Shown here: in pieces, positions 22,201 to 37,500 of the stretch | Layout of the letters: every line of letters begins with the position of its first letter | How positions within the stretch are numbered: position 1 is the stretch's first letter | NCBI GenBank assembly: GCA_963170055.1 | Contig: CAUJGJ010000258.1 | Coordinates: forward strand, 3,529,301 to 3,593,300 | Direction: 5' to 3' | Origin: Halisarca cf. caerulea | Lineage: Eukaryota; Porifera; Demospongiae; Chondrillida; Halisarcidae | DNA: 64,000 nucleotides | Notes under the pieces: model-generated | What the model saw: the letters and a program-made list of their open reading frames with translations, nothing else | Database searches by the model: none | Told to the model about the DNA's origin: nothing | Program-made: the position numbers and the translations under genes

Positions 22201-25200
22201 GCACCACTCACATTCCCAGTGGACACACATGAAGTTTCTTAACTACTGTGGGCGTATTTGTGTAGTGTTGGATATGCTGGTGCTAATACCAATATTTGGC
22301 ACTAGCACCACGCACATTCCCAGTGGACACACATGAAGTTTCAGAAGTGCTGTGGGCGTATTTGTGTAGTGTTGGATATGCTGGTGCTAATACCAATATT
22401 TGGCACTAGCACCACGCACATTCCCAGTAGACACACATGACCTTTCTGAAGTGCTGTGGGCGTATTTGTGTAGTGTTGGATATGCTGGTGCTAATACCAA
22501 TATTTGGCACTAGCACCACACACATTCCCAGTGGACACACATGAAGTTTCTTAACTACTGTGGGCGTATTTGTGTAATGTTGTATATGCTGGTGCTAATA
22601 CCAATATTTCGCACTAGCACCACGCACATTCCCAGTGGACATACATGACCTTTCTGAAGTGCTGTGGGCGTATTTGTGTAGTGTTGGATATACTGGTGCT
22701 AATACCTATATTTGGCACTAGCACCACGCACATTCCCAGTGGACACACATGACCTTTCTGAAGTGCTGTGGGCGTATTTGTGTAGTGTTGGATATGCTGG
22801 TGCTAATACCAATATTTGGCACAAGCACCACGCACATTCCCAGTGGACACACATGAAGTTTCTTAACTACTGTGGGCATATTTGTGTAATGTTGGATATG
22901 CTGGTGCTAATACCAATATTTGGCACTAGCACCACGCACATTCCCAGTGGACACACATGACCTTTCTGAAGTGCTGTGGGCGTATTTGTGTAGTGTTGGA
23001 TATGCTGGTGCTAATACCAATATTTTGCACTAGCACCACGCACATTCCCAGTGGACACACATGACCTTTCTGAAGTACTGTGGGCGTATTTGTGTAGTGT
23101 TGGATATGCTGGTGCTAATACCAATATTTGGCACTAGCACCACGCACATTCCCAGGGACACACATGAAGTTTCTGAAGTGCTGTGGGCGTATTTGTGTAG
23201 TGTTGGATATGCTGGTGCTAATACCAATATTTGGCACTAGCACCACGCACATTCCCAGTGGACACACATGAAGTTTCAGAAGTGCTGTGGGCGTATTTGT
23301 GTAGTGTTGGATATGCTGGTGCTAATACCAATATTTGGCACTAGCACCACGCACATTCCCAGTAGACACACATGACCTTTCTGAAGTGCTGTGGGCGTAT
23401 TTGTGTAGTGTTGGATATGCTGGTGCTAATACCAATATTTGGCACTAGCACCACACACATTCCCAGTGGACACACATGAAGTTTCTTAACTACTGTGGGC
23501 GTATTTGTGTAATGTTGTATATGCTGGTGCTAATACCAATATTTCGCACTAGCACCACGCACATTCCCAGTGGACATACATGACCTTTCTGAAGTGCTGT
23601 GGGCGTATTTGTGTAGTGTTGGATATGCTGGTGCTAATACCTATATTTGGCACTAGCACCACGCACATTCCCAGTGGACACACATGACCTTTCTGAAGTG
23701 CTGTGGGCATATTTGTGTAGTGTTGGATAAGCTGGTGCTAATACCAATATTTGGCACAAGCACCACGCACATTCCCAGTGGACACACATGAAGTTTCTTA
23801 ACTACTGTGGGCATATTTGTGTAATGTTGGATATGCTGGTGCTAATACCAATATTTGGCACTAGCACCACGCACATTCCCAGTGGACACACATGACCTTT
23901 CTGAAGTGCTGTGGGCGTATTTGTGTAGTGTTGGATATGCTGGTGCTAATACCAATATTTTGCACTAGCACCACGCACATTCCCAGTGGACACACATGAC
24001 CTTTCTGAAGTACTGTGGGCGTATTTGTGTAGTGTTGGATATGCTGGTGCTAATACCAATATTTGGCACTAGCACCACGCACATTCCCAGGGACACACAT
24101 GAAGTTTCTGAAGTGCTGTGGGCGTATTTGTGTAGTGTTTGATATGTTGGTGCTAATACCAATATTTGGCACTAGCACCACGCACATTCCCAGTGGACAC
24201 ACATGAAGTTTCTCAACTAAGTGGGCGTATTTGTGTAGTGTTGGATATGCTAGTGCTAATACCAATATTTGGCACTAGCACCACGAACATTCCCAGTGGA
24301 CACACATGACCTTTCTGAAGTGCTGTGGGCGTATTTGTGTAGTGTTGGATATGCTGGTGCTAATACCATTATTTGGCACTAGCACCACGCACATTCCCAG
24401 TAGACACACATGACCTTTCTGAAGTGCTGTGGGCGTATTTGTGTAGTGTTGGATATGCTGGTGCTAATACCAATATTTGGCACTAGCACCACGCACATTC
24501 CCAGTGGACACACATAACCTTTCTAATGTGCTGTGGGCGTATTTGTGTAGTGTTCTATATGCTGGTGCTAATACCAATATTTGGCACTAGCACCACGCAC
24601 ATTCCCAGTGGACACACATGAAGTTTCTGAAGTGCTGTGCGCGTATTTGTGTAGTGTTGGATATGCTGGTGCTAATACCAATATTTGGCACTAGCACCAC
24701 TCACATTCCCAGTGGACACACATGAAGTTTCTTAACTACTGTGGGCGTATTTGTGTAGTGTTGGATATGCTGGTGCTAATACCAATATTTGGCACTAGCA
24801 CCACGCACATTCCCAGTGGACACACATGAAGTTTCAGAAGTGCTGTGGGCGTATTTGTGTAGTGTTGGATATGCTGGTGCTAATACCAATATTTGGCACT
24901 AGCACCACGCACATTCCCAGTAGACACACATGACCTTTCTGAAGTGCTGTGGGCGTATTTGTGTAGTGTTGGATATGCTGGTGCTAATACCAATATTTGG
25001 CACTAGCACCACACACATTCCCAGTGGACACACATGAAGTTTCTTAACTACTGTGGGCGTATTTGTGTAATGTTGTATATGCTGGTGCTAATACCAATAT
25101 TTCGCACTAGCACCACGCACATTCCCAGTGGACATACATGACCTTTCTGAAGTGCTGTGGGCGTATTTGTGTAGTGTTGGATATGCTGGTGCTAATACCT

Positions 25201-27130
25201 ATATTTGGCACTAGCACCACGCACATTCCCAGTGGACACACATGACCTTTCTGAAGTGCTGTGGGCGTATTTGTGTAGTGTTGGATATGCTGGTGCTAAT
25301 ACCAATATTTGGCACAAGCACCACGCACATTCCCAGTGGACACACATGAAGTTTCTTAACTACTGTGGGCATATTTGTGTAATGTTGGATATGCTGGTGC
25401 TAATACCAATATTTGGCACTAGCACCACGCACATTCCCAGTGGACACACATGACCTTTCTGAAGTGCTGTGGGCGTATTTGTGTAGTGTTGGATATGCTG
25501 GTGCTAATACCAATATTTTGCACTAGCACCACGCACATTCCCAGTGGACACACATGACCTTTCTGAAGTACTGTGGGCGTATTTGTGTAGTGTTGGATAT
25601 GCTGGTGCTAATACCAATATTTGGCACTAGCACCACGCACATTCCCAGGGACACACATGAAGTTTCTGAAGTGCTGTGGGCGTATTTGTGTAGTGTTGGA
25701 TATGTTGGTGCTAATACCAATATTTGGCACTAGCACCACGCACATTCCCAGTGGACACACATGAAGTTTCTCAACTAAGTGGGCGTATTTGTGTAGTGTT
25801 GGATATGCTAGTGCTAATACCAATATTTGGCACTAGCACCACGCACATTCCCAGTGGACACACATGACCTTTCTGAAGTGCTGTGGGCGTATTTGTGTAG
25901 TGTTGGATATGCTGGTGCTAATACCATTATTTGGCACTAGCACCACGCACATTCCCAGTAGACACACATGACCTTTCTGAAGTGCTGTGGGCGTATTTGT
26001 GTAGTGTTGGATATGCTGGTGCTAATACCAATATTTGGCACTAGCACCACGCACATTTCCAGTGGACACACATGACCTTTCTGAAGTGCTGTGGGCGTAT
26101 TTGTGTAGTGTTGGATATGCTGGTGCTAATACCAATATTTGGCACTAGCACCACTCACATTCCCAGTGGACACACATGAAGTTTCTTAACTACTGTGGGC
26201 GTATTTGTGTAGTGTTGGATATGCTGGTGCTAATACCAATATTTGGCACTAGCACCACGCACATTCCCAGTGGACACACATGAAGTTTCAGAAGTGCTGT
26301 GGGCGTATTTGTGTAGTGTTGGATATGCTGGTGCTAATACCAATATTTGGCACTAGCACCACGCACATTCCCAGTAGACACACATGACCTTTCTGAAGTG
26401 CTGTGGGCGTATTTGTGTAGTGTTGGATATGCTGGTGCTAATACCAATATTTGGCACTAGCACCACACACATTCCCAGTGGACACACATGAAGTTTCTTA
26501 ACTACTGTGGGCGTATTTGTGTAATGTTGTATATGCTGGTGCTAATACCAATATTTCGCACTAGCACCACGCACATTCCCAGTGGACATACATGACCTTT
26601 CTGAAGTGCTGTGGGCGTATTTGTGTAGTGTTGGATATACTGGTGCTAATACCTATATTTGGCACTAGCACCACGCACATTCCCAGTGGACACACATGAC
26701 CTTTCTGAAGTGCTGTGGGCGTATTTGTGTAGTGTTGGATATGCTGGTGCTAATACCAATATTTGGCACAAGCACCACGCACATTCCCAGTGGACACACA
26801 TGAAGTTTCTTAACTACTGTGGGCATATTTGTGTAATGTTGGATATGCTGGTGCTAATACCAATATTTGGCACTAGCACCACGCACATTCCCAGTGGACA
26901 CACATGACCTTTCTGAAGTGCTGTGGGCGTATTTGTGTAGTGTTGGATATGCTGGTGCTAATACCAATATTTTGCACTAGCACCACGCACATTCCCAGTG
27001 GACACACATGACCTTTCTGAAGTACTGTGGGCGTATTTGTGTAGTGTTGGATATGCTGGTGCTAATACCAATATTTGGCACTAGCACCACGCACATTCCC
27101 AGGGACACACATGAAGTTTCTGAAGTGCTG
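19240..27130 (+). repeat. 3,947-bp higher-order tandem duplication with internal 1,558/1,454-bp repeats
   Basis: Copy A is about 19,240-23,180 and copy B about 23,187-27,130. The marker TACCTATATTTGGCAC occurs near 19,691, 21,249, 22,703, 23,638, 25,196 and 26,650, spaced 1,558, 1,454, 935, 1,558 and 1,454 bp. The first three intervals sum to 3,947 bp and the pattern then repeats, so a three-step internal duplication existed before the whole block was duplicated. The 1,558 and 1,454 units differ by exactly one 104-bp monomer. Confidence 0.9.
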
Positions 27131-29155
27131 TGGGCGTATTTGTGTAGTGTTGGATATGCTGGTGCTAATACCATTATTTGGCACTAGCACCACGCACATT
27201 CCCAGTAGACACACATGACCTTTCTGAAGTGCTGTGGGCGTATTTGTGTAGTGTTGGATATGCTGGTGCTAATACCAATATTTGGCACTAGCACCACGCA
27301 CATTCCCAGTGGACACACATGACCTTTCTGAAGTGCTGTGGGCGTATTTGTGTAGTGTTGGATATGCTGGTGCTAATACCAATATTTGGCACTAGCACCA
27401 CGCACATTCCCAGTGGACACACATGACCTTTCTGAAGTGCTGTGGGCGTATTTGTGTAGTGTTGGATATGCTAGTGATAATACCAATATTTGGCACTAGC
27501 ACCACGCACATTCCCAGTGGACACACATGACCTTTCTGAAGTGCTGTGGGCGTATTTGTGTAGTGTTGGATATGCTGGGGCTAATACCAATATTTGGCAC
27601 TAGCACCACGCACATTCCCTGGGACACACATGAAGTTTCTGAAGTGCTGTGGACGTATTTGTGTAGTGTTGGATATGCTGGTGCTAATACCAATATTTGG
27701 CACTAGCACCACGCACATTCCCAGTGGACACACATGAAGTTTCTTAACTAAGTGGGCGTATTATTGTAGTGTTGGATATGCTTGTGCTAATACCAATATT
27801 TGGCACTAGCACCACGCACATTCCCAGTGGACACACATGACCTTTCTGAAGTGCTGTGGGCGTATTTGTGTAGTGTTGGATATGCTGGTGCTAATACCAT
27901 TATTTGGCACTAGCACCACGCACATTCCCAGTAGACACACATGACGTTTCTGAAGTGCTGTGGGCGTATTTGTGTAGTGTTGGATATGCTGGTGCTAATA
28001 CCAATATTTGGCACTAGCACCACGCACATTCACAGTGGACACACATGAAGTTTCTTAACTACTGTGGGCGTATTTGTGTAGTGTTGGATATACTGGTGCT
28101 AATACCAATATTTGGCACTAGCACCACGCACATTCCCAGTGGACACACATGACCTTTCTGAAGTGCTGTGGGCGTATTTGTGTAGTGTTGGATATGCTGG
28201 TGCTAATACCAATATTTGGAACTAGCACCACGCACATTCCCAGTAGACACACATGACGTTTCTGAAGTGCTGTGGGCGTATTTGTGTAGTGTTGGATATG
28301 CTGGTGCTAATACCAATATTTTTCACTAGCACCACGCACATTCCCAGTGGACACACATGAAGTTTCTTAACTACTGTGGGCGCATTTGTGTAATGTTGGA
28401 TATGCTGGTGCTAATACCAATATTTGGCACTAGCACCACGCACATTCCCAGTGGACACACATGACCTTTCTGAAGTGCTGTGGGCGTATTTGTGTAGTGT
28501 TGGATATGCTGGTGCTAATACCAATATTTGGCACTAGCACCACGCACATTCCCAGTGGACACACATGACCTTTCTGAAGTGCTGTGGGTGTATTTGTGTA
28601 GTGTTGGATATGCTGGGGATAATACCAATATTTGGCACTAGCACCACGCACATTCCCTGGGACACACATGAAGTTTCTGAAGTGCTGTGGACGTATTTGT
28701 GTAGTGTTGGATATGCTGGTGCTAATACCAATATTTGGCACTAGCACCACGCACATTCCCAGTGGACACACATGAAGTTTCTTAACTAAGTGGGCGTATT
28801 ATTGTAGTGTTGGATATGCTTGTGCTAATACCAATATTTGGCACTAGCACCACGCACATTCCCAGTGGACACACATGACCTTTCTGAAGTGCTGTGGGCG
28901 TATTTGTGTAGTGTTGGATATGCTGGTGCTAATACCATTATTTGGCACTAGCACCACGCACATTCCCAGTAGACACACATGACGTTTCTGAAGTGCTGTG
29001 GGCGTATTTGTGTAGTGTTGGATATGCTGGGGCTAATACCAATATTTGGCACTAGCACCACGCACATTCACAGTGGACACACATGAAGTTTCTTAACTAC
29101 TGTGGGCGTATTTGTGTAGTGTTGGATATACTGGTGCTATTACCAATATTTGGCA

Positions 29156-30130
29156 CTAGCACCACGCACATTCCCAGTGGACACACATGACCTTTCTGAA
29201 GTGCTGTGGGCGTATTTGTGTAGTGTTGGATATGCTGGTGCTAATACCAATATTTGGAACTAGCACCACGCACATTCCCAGGGACACACATGAAGTTTCT
29301 GAAGTGCTGTGGGCGTATTTGTGTAGTGTTGGATATGTTGGTGCTAATACCAATATTTGGCACTAGCACCACGCACATTCCCAGTGGACACACATGAAGT
29401 TTCTTAACTAAGTGGGCGTATTTGTGTAGTGTTGGATATGCTAGTGCTAATACCAATATTTGGCACTAGCACCACGCACATTCCCAGTGGACACACATGA
29501 AGTTTCTGAAGTGCTGTGGGCGTATTTGTGTAGTGTTGGATATGCTGGTGCTAATACCAATATTTGGCACTAGCACCACGCACATTCCCAGTGGACACAC
29601 ATGAAGTTTCTTAACTACTGTGGGCGTATTTGTGTAATGTTGGATATGCTGGTGCTAATACCGATATTTGGCACTAGCACCACGCACATTCCCAGTGGAC
29701 ACACATGACCTTTCTGAAGTGCTGTGGGCGTATTTGTGTAGTGTTGGATATGCTAGTGCTAATACCAATATTTGGCACTAGCACCACGCACATTCCCAGT
29801 GGACACACATAACCTTTCTAATGTGCTGTGGGCGTATTTGTGTAGTGTTGGATATGCTGGTGCTAATACCAATATTTGGAACTAGCACCACGCACATTCC
29901 CAGGGACACACATGAAGTTTCTGAAGTGCTGTGGGCGTATTTGTGTAGTGTTGGATATGTTGGTGCTAATACCAATATTTGGCACTAGCACCACGCACAT
30001 TCCCAGTGGACACACATGAAGTTTCTTAACTAAGTGGGCGTATTTGTGTAGTGTTGGATATGCTAGTGCTAATACCAATATTTGGCACTAGCACCACGCA
30101 CATTCCCAGTGGACACACATGAAGTTTCTG
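29156..30130 (+). repeat. 622-bp higher-order duplication (6 monomers)
   Basis: The landmark CCCAGGGACAC with its following TAACTAAGTGGGCG monomer recurs 622 bp apart (about 29,275 and 29,897). The surrounding monomer order is the same in both copies. Confidence 0.8.
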
Positions 30131-31899
30131 AAGTGCTGTGGGCGTATTTGTGTAGTGTTGGATATGCTGGTGCTAATACCAATATTTGGCACTAGCACCA
30201 CGCACATTCCCAGTGGACACACATGAAGTTTCTTAACTACTGTGGGCGTATTTGTGTAATGTTGGATATGCTGGTGCTAATACCGATATTTGGCACTAGC
30301 ACCACGCACATTCCCAGTGGACACACATGACCTTTCTGAAGTGCTGTGGGCGTATTTGTGTAGTGTTGGATATGCTAGTGCTAATACCAATATTTGGCAC
30401 TAGCACCACGCACATTCCCAGTGGACACACATAACCTTTCTAATGTGCTGTGGGCGTATTTGTGTAGTGTTCTATATGCTGGTGCTAATACCAATATTTG
30501 GCACTAGCACCACGCACATTCCCAGTGGACACACATGAAGTTTCTGAAGTGCTGTGGGCGTATTTGTGTAGTGTTGGATATGCTGGTGCTAATACCAATA
30601 TTTGGCACTAGCACCACTCACATTCCCAGTGGACACACATGAAGTTTCTTAACTACTGTGGGCGTATTTGTGTAGTGTTGGATATGTTGGTGCAAATACC
30701 ACTATTTGGCACTAGCACAACGCACATTCCCAGTGGACACACATGAAGTTTCAGAAGTGCTGTGGGCGTATTTGTGTAGTGTCGGATATGCTGGTGCTAA
30801 TACCAATATTTGGCACTAGCACCACGCACTTTCCCAGTAGACACACATGACCTTTCTGAAGTGCTGTGGGCGTATTTGTGTAGTGTTGGATATGCTGGTG
30901 CTAATACCAATATTTGGCACTAGCACCACACACATTCCCAGTGGACACACATGAAGTTTCTTAACTACTGTGGGCGTATTTGTGTAATGTTGTATATGCT
31001 GGTGCTAATACCAATATTTGGCACTAGCACCACGCACATTCCCAGTGGACACACATAACCTTTCTAATGTTCTGTGGGCGTATTTGTGTAGTGTTCTATA
31101 TGCTGGTGCTAATACCAATATTTGGCACTAGCACCACGCACATTCCCAGTGGACACACATGAACTTTCTGAAGTGCTGTGGGCGTATTTGTGTAGTGTTG
31201 GATATGCTGGTGCTAATACCAATATTTGGCACTAGCACCACTCACATTCCCAGTGGACACACATGAAGTTTCTTAACTACTGTGGGCGTATTTGTGTAGT
31301 GTTGGATATGTTGGTGCTAATACCAATATTTGGCACTAGCACCACGCACATTCCCAGTGGACACACATGACCTTTCTGAAGTGCTGTGGGCGTATTTGTG
31401 TAGTGTTGGATATGCTGGTGCTAATACCAATATTTGGCACTAGCACCACGCACATTCCCAGTGGACACACATGAAGTTTCTTAACTACTGTGGGCATATT
31501 TGTGTAATGTTGGATATGCTGGTGCTAATACCAATATTTGGCACTAGCACCACGCACATTCCCACTGGACACACATGACCTTTCTGAAGTGCTGTGGGCG
31601 TATTTGTGTAGTTTTGGATATGCTGGTGCTAATACGAATATTTGGCACTAGCACCACGCACATTCCCAGGGACACACATGAAGTTTCTGAAGTGCTGTGG
31701 GCGTATTTGTGTAGTGTTGGATATGTTGGTGCTAATACCAATATTTGGCACTAGCACCACGCACATTCCCAGTGGACACACATGAAGTTTCTTAACTAAG
31801 TGGGCGTATTTGTGTAGTGTTGGATATGCTAGTGCTAATACCAATATTTGGCACTAGCACCACGCACATTCCCAGTGGACACACATGACCTTTCTGAAG

Positions 31900-34800
31900 T
31901 GCTGTGGGCGTATTTGTGTAGTGTTGGATATGCTGGTGCTAATACCATTATTTGGCACTAGCACCACGCACATTCCCAGTAGACACACATGACCTTTCTG
32001 AAGTGCTGTGGGCGTATTTGTGTAGTGTTGGATATGCTGGTGCTAATACCAATATTTGGCACTAGCACCACGCACATTCCCAGTGGACACACATGAAGTT
32101 TCTTAACTACTGTGGGTGTATTTGTGTAATGTTGTATATGCTGGTGCTAATACCAATATTTGGCACTAGCACCACGCACATTCCCAGTAGACACACATGA
32201 CCTTTCTGAAGTGCTGTGGGCGTATTTGTGTAGTGTTGGATATGCTGGTGCTAATACCAATATTTGGCACTAGCACCACGCACATTCCCAGTGGACACAC
32301 ATGACCTTTCTGAAGTGCTGTGGGCGTATTTGTGTAGTGTTGGATATGCTGGTGCTAATACCAATATTTGGCACTAGCACCACGCACATTCCCAGAGGAC
32401 ACACATGACCTTTCTGAAGTGCTGTGGGCGTATTTGTGTAGTGTTGGATATGCTGGGGCTAATACCAATATTTGGCACTAGCACCACGCACATTCCCTGG
32501 GACACACATGAAGTTTCTGAAGTGCTGTGGACGTATTTGTGTAGTGTTGGATATGCTGGTGCTAATACCAATATTTGGCACTAGCACCACGCACATTCCC
32601 AGTGGACACACATGACCTTTCTGAAGTGCTGTGGGCGTATTTGTGTAGTGTTGGATATGCTGGTGCTAATACCAATATTTGGCACTAGCACCACGCACAT
32701 TCACAGTGGACACACACGAAGTTTCTTAACTACTGTGGGCGTATTTGTGTAGTGTTGGATATACTGGTGCTAATACCAATATTTGGCACTAGCACCACGC
32801 ACATTCCCAGTGGACACACATGAACTTTCTGAAGTGCTGTGGGCGTATTTGTGTAGTGTTGGATATGCTGGGGCTAATACCAATATTTGGCACTAGCACC
32901 ACGCACATTCCCATGGACACACATGAAGTTTCTGAAGTGCTGTGGGCGTATTTGCGTAGTGTTGGATATGTTGGTGCTAATACCAATATTTGGCACTAGC
33001 ACCACGCACATTCCCAGTGGACACACATGAAGTTTCTTAACTAAGTGGGCGTATTTGTGTAGTGTTGGATATGCTAGTGCTAATACCAATATTTGGCACT
33101 AGAACACGCACATTCCCAGTGGACACACATGAAGTTTCTGAAGTGCTGTGGGCGTATTTGTGTAGTGTTGGATATGCTGGTGCTAATACCAATATTTGGC
33201 ACTAGCACCACGCACATTCCCACTGGACACAATGAAGTTTCTTAAGTGCTGTGGGCGTATATGTGTAGTGTTGGATATGCTGGTGCTAATACCAATAGTT
33301 GGCACTAGCACCACGCACATTCCCAGTGGACACACATGACCTTTCTGAAGTGCTGTGGGCGTATTTGTGTAGTGTTTGATATGCTGGTGAAATACTTATA
33401 ATTGGCACTAGCACTACGCACATTCCCAGTGGACACACATGAAGTTTCTGAAGTGCTGTGGGCGTATTTGTGTAGTGTTGGATATGCTGGTGCTAATACG
33501 AATATTTGGCACGAGCACCACGCACATTCCCAGTGGACACACATGACCTTTCTGAAGTTGTGTGGGCGTATTTGTGTAGTGTTTGATATGCTGGTGAAAT
33601 ACTTATATTTGGCACTAGCACTACGCACATTCCCAGTGGACACACATGAAGTTTCTGAAGTGCTGTGGGCGTATTTGTGTAGTGTTTGATATGCTGGTGC
33701 TAATACCAATATTTGGCACTAGCACCACGCACATTCCCAGTGGACACACATGACCTTTCTGAAGTGCTGTGGGCGTATTTGTGTAGTGTTGGATATGCTG
33801 GTGCTAATACCATTATTTGGCACTAGCACCACGCACATTCCCAGTAGACACACATGACCTTTCTGAAGTGCTGTGGGCGTATTTGTGTAGTGTTGGATAT
33901 GCTGGTGCTAATACCAATATTTGGCACTAGCACCACGCACATTCCCAGTGGACACACATGAAGTTTCTTAACTACTGTGGGTGTATTTGTGTAATGTTGT
34001 ATATGCTGGTGCTAATACCAAAATTTGGCACTAGCACCACGCACATTCCCAGTAGACACACATGACCTTTCTGAAGTGCTGTGGGCGTATTTGTGTAGTG
34101 TTGGATATGCTGGTGCTAATACCAATATTTGGCACTAGCACCACGCACATTCCCAGTGGACACACATGACCTTTCTGAAGTGCTGTGGGCGTATTTGTGT
34201 AGTGTTGGATATGCTGGTGCTAATACCAATATTTGGCACTAGCACCACGCACATTCCCAGAGGACACACATGACCTTTCTGAAGTGCTGTGGGCGTATTT
34301 GTGTAGTGTTGGATATGCTGGGGCTAATACCAATATTTGGCACTAGCACCACGCACATTCCCTGGGACACACATGAAGTTTCTGAAGTGCTGTGGACGTA
34401 TTTGTGTAGTGTTGGATATGCTGGTGCTAATACCAATATTTGGCACTAGCACCACGCACATTCCCAGTGGACACACATGACCTTTCTGAAGTGCTGTGGG
34501 CGTATTTGTGTAGTGTTGGATATGCTGGTGCAAATACCAATATTTGGCACTAGCACCACGCACATTCACAGTGGACACACACGAAGTTTCTTAACTACTG
34601 TGGGCGTATTTGTGTAGTGTTGGATATACTGGTGCTAATACCAATATTTGGCACTAGCACCACGCACATTCCCAGTGGACACACATGAACTTTCTGAAGT
34701 GCTGTGGGCGTATTTGTGTAGTGTTGGATATGCTGGGGCTAATACCAATATTTGGCACTAGCACCACGCACATTCCCATGGACACACATGAAGTTTCTGA

Positions 34801-36090
34801 AGTGCTGTGGGCGTATTTGCGTAGTGTTGGATATGTTGGTGCTAATACCAATATTTGGCACTAGCACCACGCACATTCCCAGTGGACACACATGAAGTTT
34901 CTTAACTAAGTGGGCGTATTTGTGTAGTGTTGGATATGCTAGTGCTAATACCAATATTTGGCACTAGAACACGCACATTCCCAGTGGACACACATGAAGT
35001 TTCTGAAGTGCTGTGGGCGTATTTGTGTAGTGTTGGATATGCTGGTGCTAATACCAATATTTGGCACTAGCACCACGCACATTCCCACTGGTCACAATGA
35101 AGTTTCTGAAGTGCTGTGGGCGTATTTGTGTAGTGTTGGATATGCTGGTGCTAATACCTATATTTGGCACTAGCACCACGCACATTCCCAGTGGACACAC
35201 ATGACCTTTCTGAAGTGCTGTGGGCGTATTTGTGTAATGTTGGATATGGAGGTGCTAATACCAATATTTGGCTCTAGCACCACGCACATTCCCAGTGGAC
35301 ACACATGAAGTTTCTTAACTACTGTGGGCGTATTTGTGTAGTGTTGGATATGCTGGTGCTAATACCACTATTTGGCACTAGCACCACGCACATTCCCAGT
35401 GGACACACATGAAGTTTCTGAAGTGCTGTGGGCGTATTTGTGTAGTGTTGGATATGCTGGTGCTAATACCAATATTTGGCACTAGCACCACGCACATTCC
35501 CACTGGACACAATGAAGTTTCTTAAGTGCTGTGGGCGTATATGTGTAGTGTTGGATATGCTGGTGCTAATACCAATAGTTGGCACTAGCACCACGCACAT
35601 TCCCAGTGGACACACATGACCTTTCTGAAGTGCTGTGGGCGTATTTGTGTAGTGTTTGATATGCTGGTGAAATACTTATAATTGGCACTAGCACTACGCA
35701 CATTCCCAGTGGACACACATGAAGTTTCTGAAGTGCTGTGGGCGTATTTGTGTAGTGTTGGATATGCTGGTGCTAATACGAATATTTGGCACTAGCACCA
35801 CGCACATTCCCAGTGGACACACATGACCTTTCTGAAGTTGTGTGGGCGTATTTGTGTAGTGTTTGATATGCTGGTGAAATACTTATATTTGGCACTAGCA
35901 CTACGCACATTCCCAGTGGACACACATGAAGTTTCTGAAGTGCTGTGGGCGTATTTGTGTAGTGTTTGATATGCTGGTGCTAATACCAATATTTGGCACT
36001 AGCACCACGCACATTCCCAGTGGACACACATGACCTTTCTGAAGTGCTGTGGGCGTATTTGTGTAGTGTTGGATATGCTGGTGCTAATAC
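31900..36090 (+). repeat. Overlapping 1,865-bp and 2,280-bp higher-order duplications
   Basis: Monomer blocks at about 31,900-33,220 recur at about 33,770-35,090 with offset 1,865 (markers CCCAGAGGACAC, GTATTTGCGTAGTG, CACTAGAACACGC). Blocks at about 33,110-33,810 recur at 35,390-36,090 with offset 2,280 (markers CTTAAGTGCTGTG, GGTGAAATACTTATA, GAAGTTGTGTGGG). The interleaving implies successive unequal exchanges. Confidence 0.8.
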
Positions 36091-37500
36091 CAATATTTGG
36101 CACTAGCACCACGCACATTCCCAGTGGACACACATGACCTTTCTGAAGTGCTGTGGGCGTATTTGTGTAGTGTTGGATATGCTGGTGCTAATACCAATAT
36201 TTGGCACTAGCACCACGCACATTCCCAGTGGACACACATGAAGTTTCTTAACTACTGTGGGCGTATTTGTGTAGTGTTGGATATGTTGGTGCTAATACCA
36301 CTATTTGGCACTAGCACCACGCACATTCCCAGTGGACACACATGAAATTTCTGAAGTGCTGTGGGCGTATTTGTGTAGTGTTTGATATGCTGGTGATAAT
36401 ACCAATATTTGGCACTAGCACCACGCACATTCCCAGTGGACACATATGACCTTTCTGAAGTGCTGTGGGCATATTTGTGTAGTGTTGGATATGCTGGTGC
36501 TAATACCAATATTTGGCACTAGCACCACGCACATTCCCAGTGGACACACATGAAGTTTCTGAAGTGCTGTGGGCGTATTTGTGTAGTGTTGGATATGCTG
36601 GTGCTAATACCAATATTTGGCAATAGCCCCGCGCACATTCCCAGTGGACACACATGAAGTTTCTTAACTACTGTGGGCGTATTTGTGTAATGTTGAATAT
36701 GCTGGTGCTAATACCAATATTTGGCACTAGCACCACGCACATTCCCAGTGGACACACATGACCTTTCTGAAGTGCTGTGGGCGTATTTGTGTAGTGTTGG
36801 ATATGCTGGTGCTAATACCAATATTTGGCACTAGCACCACGCACATTCCCAGTGGACACACATGAAGTTTCTTAACTACTGTGGGCGTATTTGTGTAGTG
36901 CTGGATATGCTGGTGCTAATACCAATATTTGGCACTAGCACCAGGCACATTCCCAGTGGACACACATGAAGTTTCTTAACTACTGTGGGCGTATTTGTGT
37001 AGTGTTGGATATGCTGGTGCTAATACCAATATTTGGCACTAGCACCACGCACATTCCCAGAGGACACACAGAACCTTTCTGAAGTGCTGTGGGCGTATGT
37101 GTGTAGTGTTGGATATGCTGGTGCTAATACCAATATTTGGCAAAAGCCCCGCGCACATTCCCAGTGGACACACATGAAGTTTCTGAAGTGCTGTGGGCGT
37201 ATGTGTGCAGTGTTGGATATGCTGGTGCTAATACCAATATTTGGCACTAGCACCACGCACATTCCCAGTGGACACACATGAAGTTTCTTAACTACTGTGG
37301 GCGTATTTGTGTAATGTTGGATATGCTGGTGCTAATACCAATATTTGGCACTAGCACCACGCACATTCCCAGTGGACACACATGACCTTTCTGAAGTGCT
37401 GTGGGCGTATTTGTGTAGTGTTGGATATGCTGGTGCTAATACCAATATTTGGCACTAGCACCACGCACATTCCCAGTGGACACACATGAAGTTTCTGAAG

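Larger units (their letters stand above)
14091..37500 (+). repeat. 104-bp subtelomeric satellite, homogeneous class, left arm
   Basis: About 225 monomers of exactly 104 bp, with occasional 103-bp versions (CCCAGGGACAC, or TAACTAAGTGGGCG). A monomer runs from TTGGATATGCTGGTGCTAAT through ACCAATATTTGGCACTAGCA to GTATTTGTGTAGTG. Three main variants differ in one segment: GAAGTTTCTTAACTACTG, GACCTTTCTGAAGTGCTG and GAAGTTTCTGAAGTGCTG. The 31-bp near-palindrome GGTGCTAATACCAA-N3-TTGGCACTAGCACC is the most constant part. All open frames of 65-134 codons here are periodic artefacts. The array is cut by the N gap. Confidence 0.97.

Noticed and set aside
14091..37500. Dozens of 65-134-codon open frames (VLAPAYPTLHKYAH, ALAPRTFPVDTH types) on both strands
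   Set aside because: They recur with the 104-bp satellite period and its higher-order copies. The unit is not a multiple of 3, so frames rotate and stop within about three monomers; many start at non-ATG codons. No protein family resemblance.
14091..37500. A CRISPR-like array
   Set aside because: Units are head-to-tail near-identical 104-mers with no unique spacers between short repeats, and the sequence is eukaryotic with introns and telomeres.
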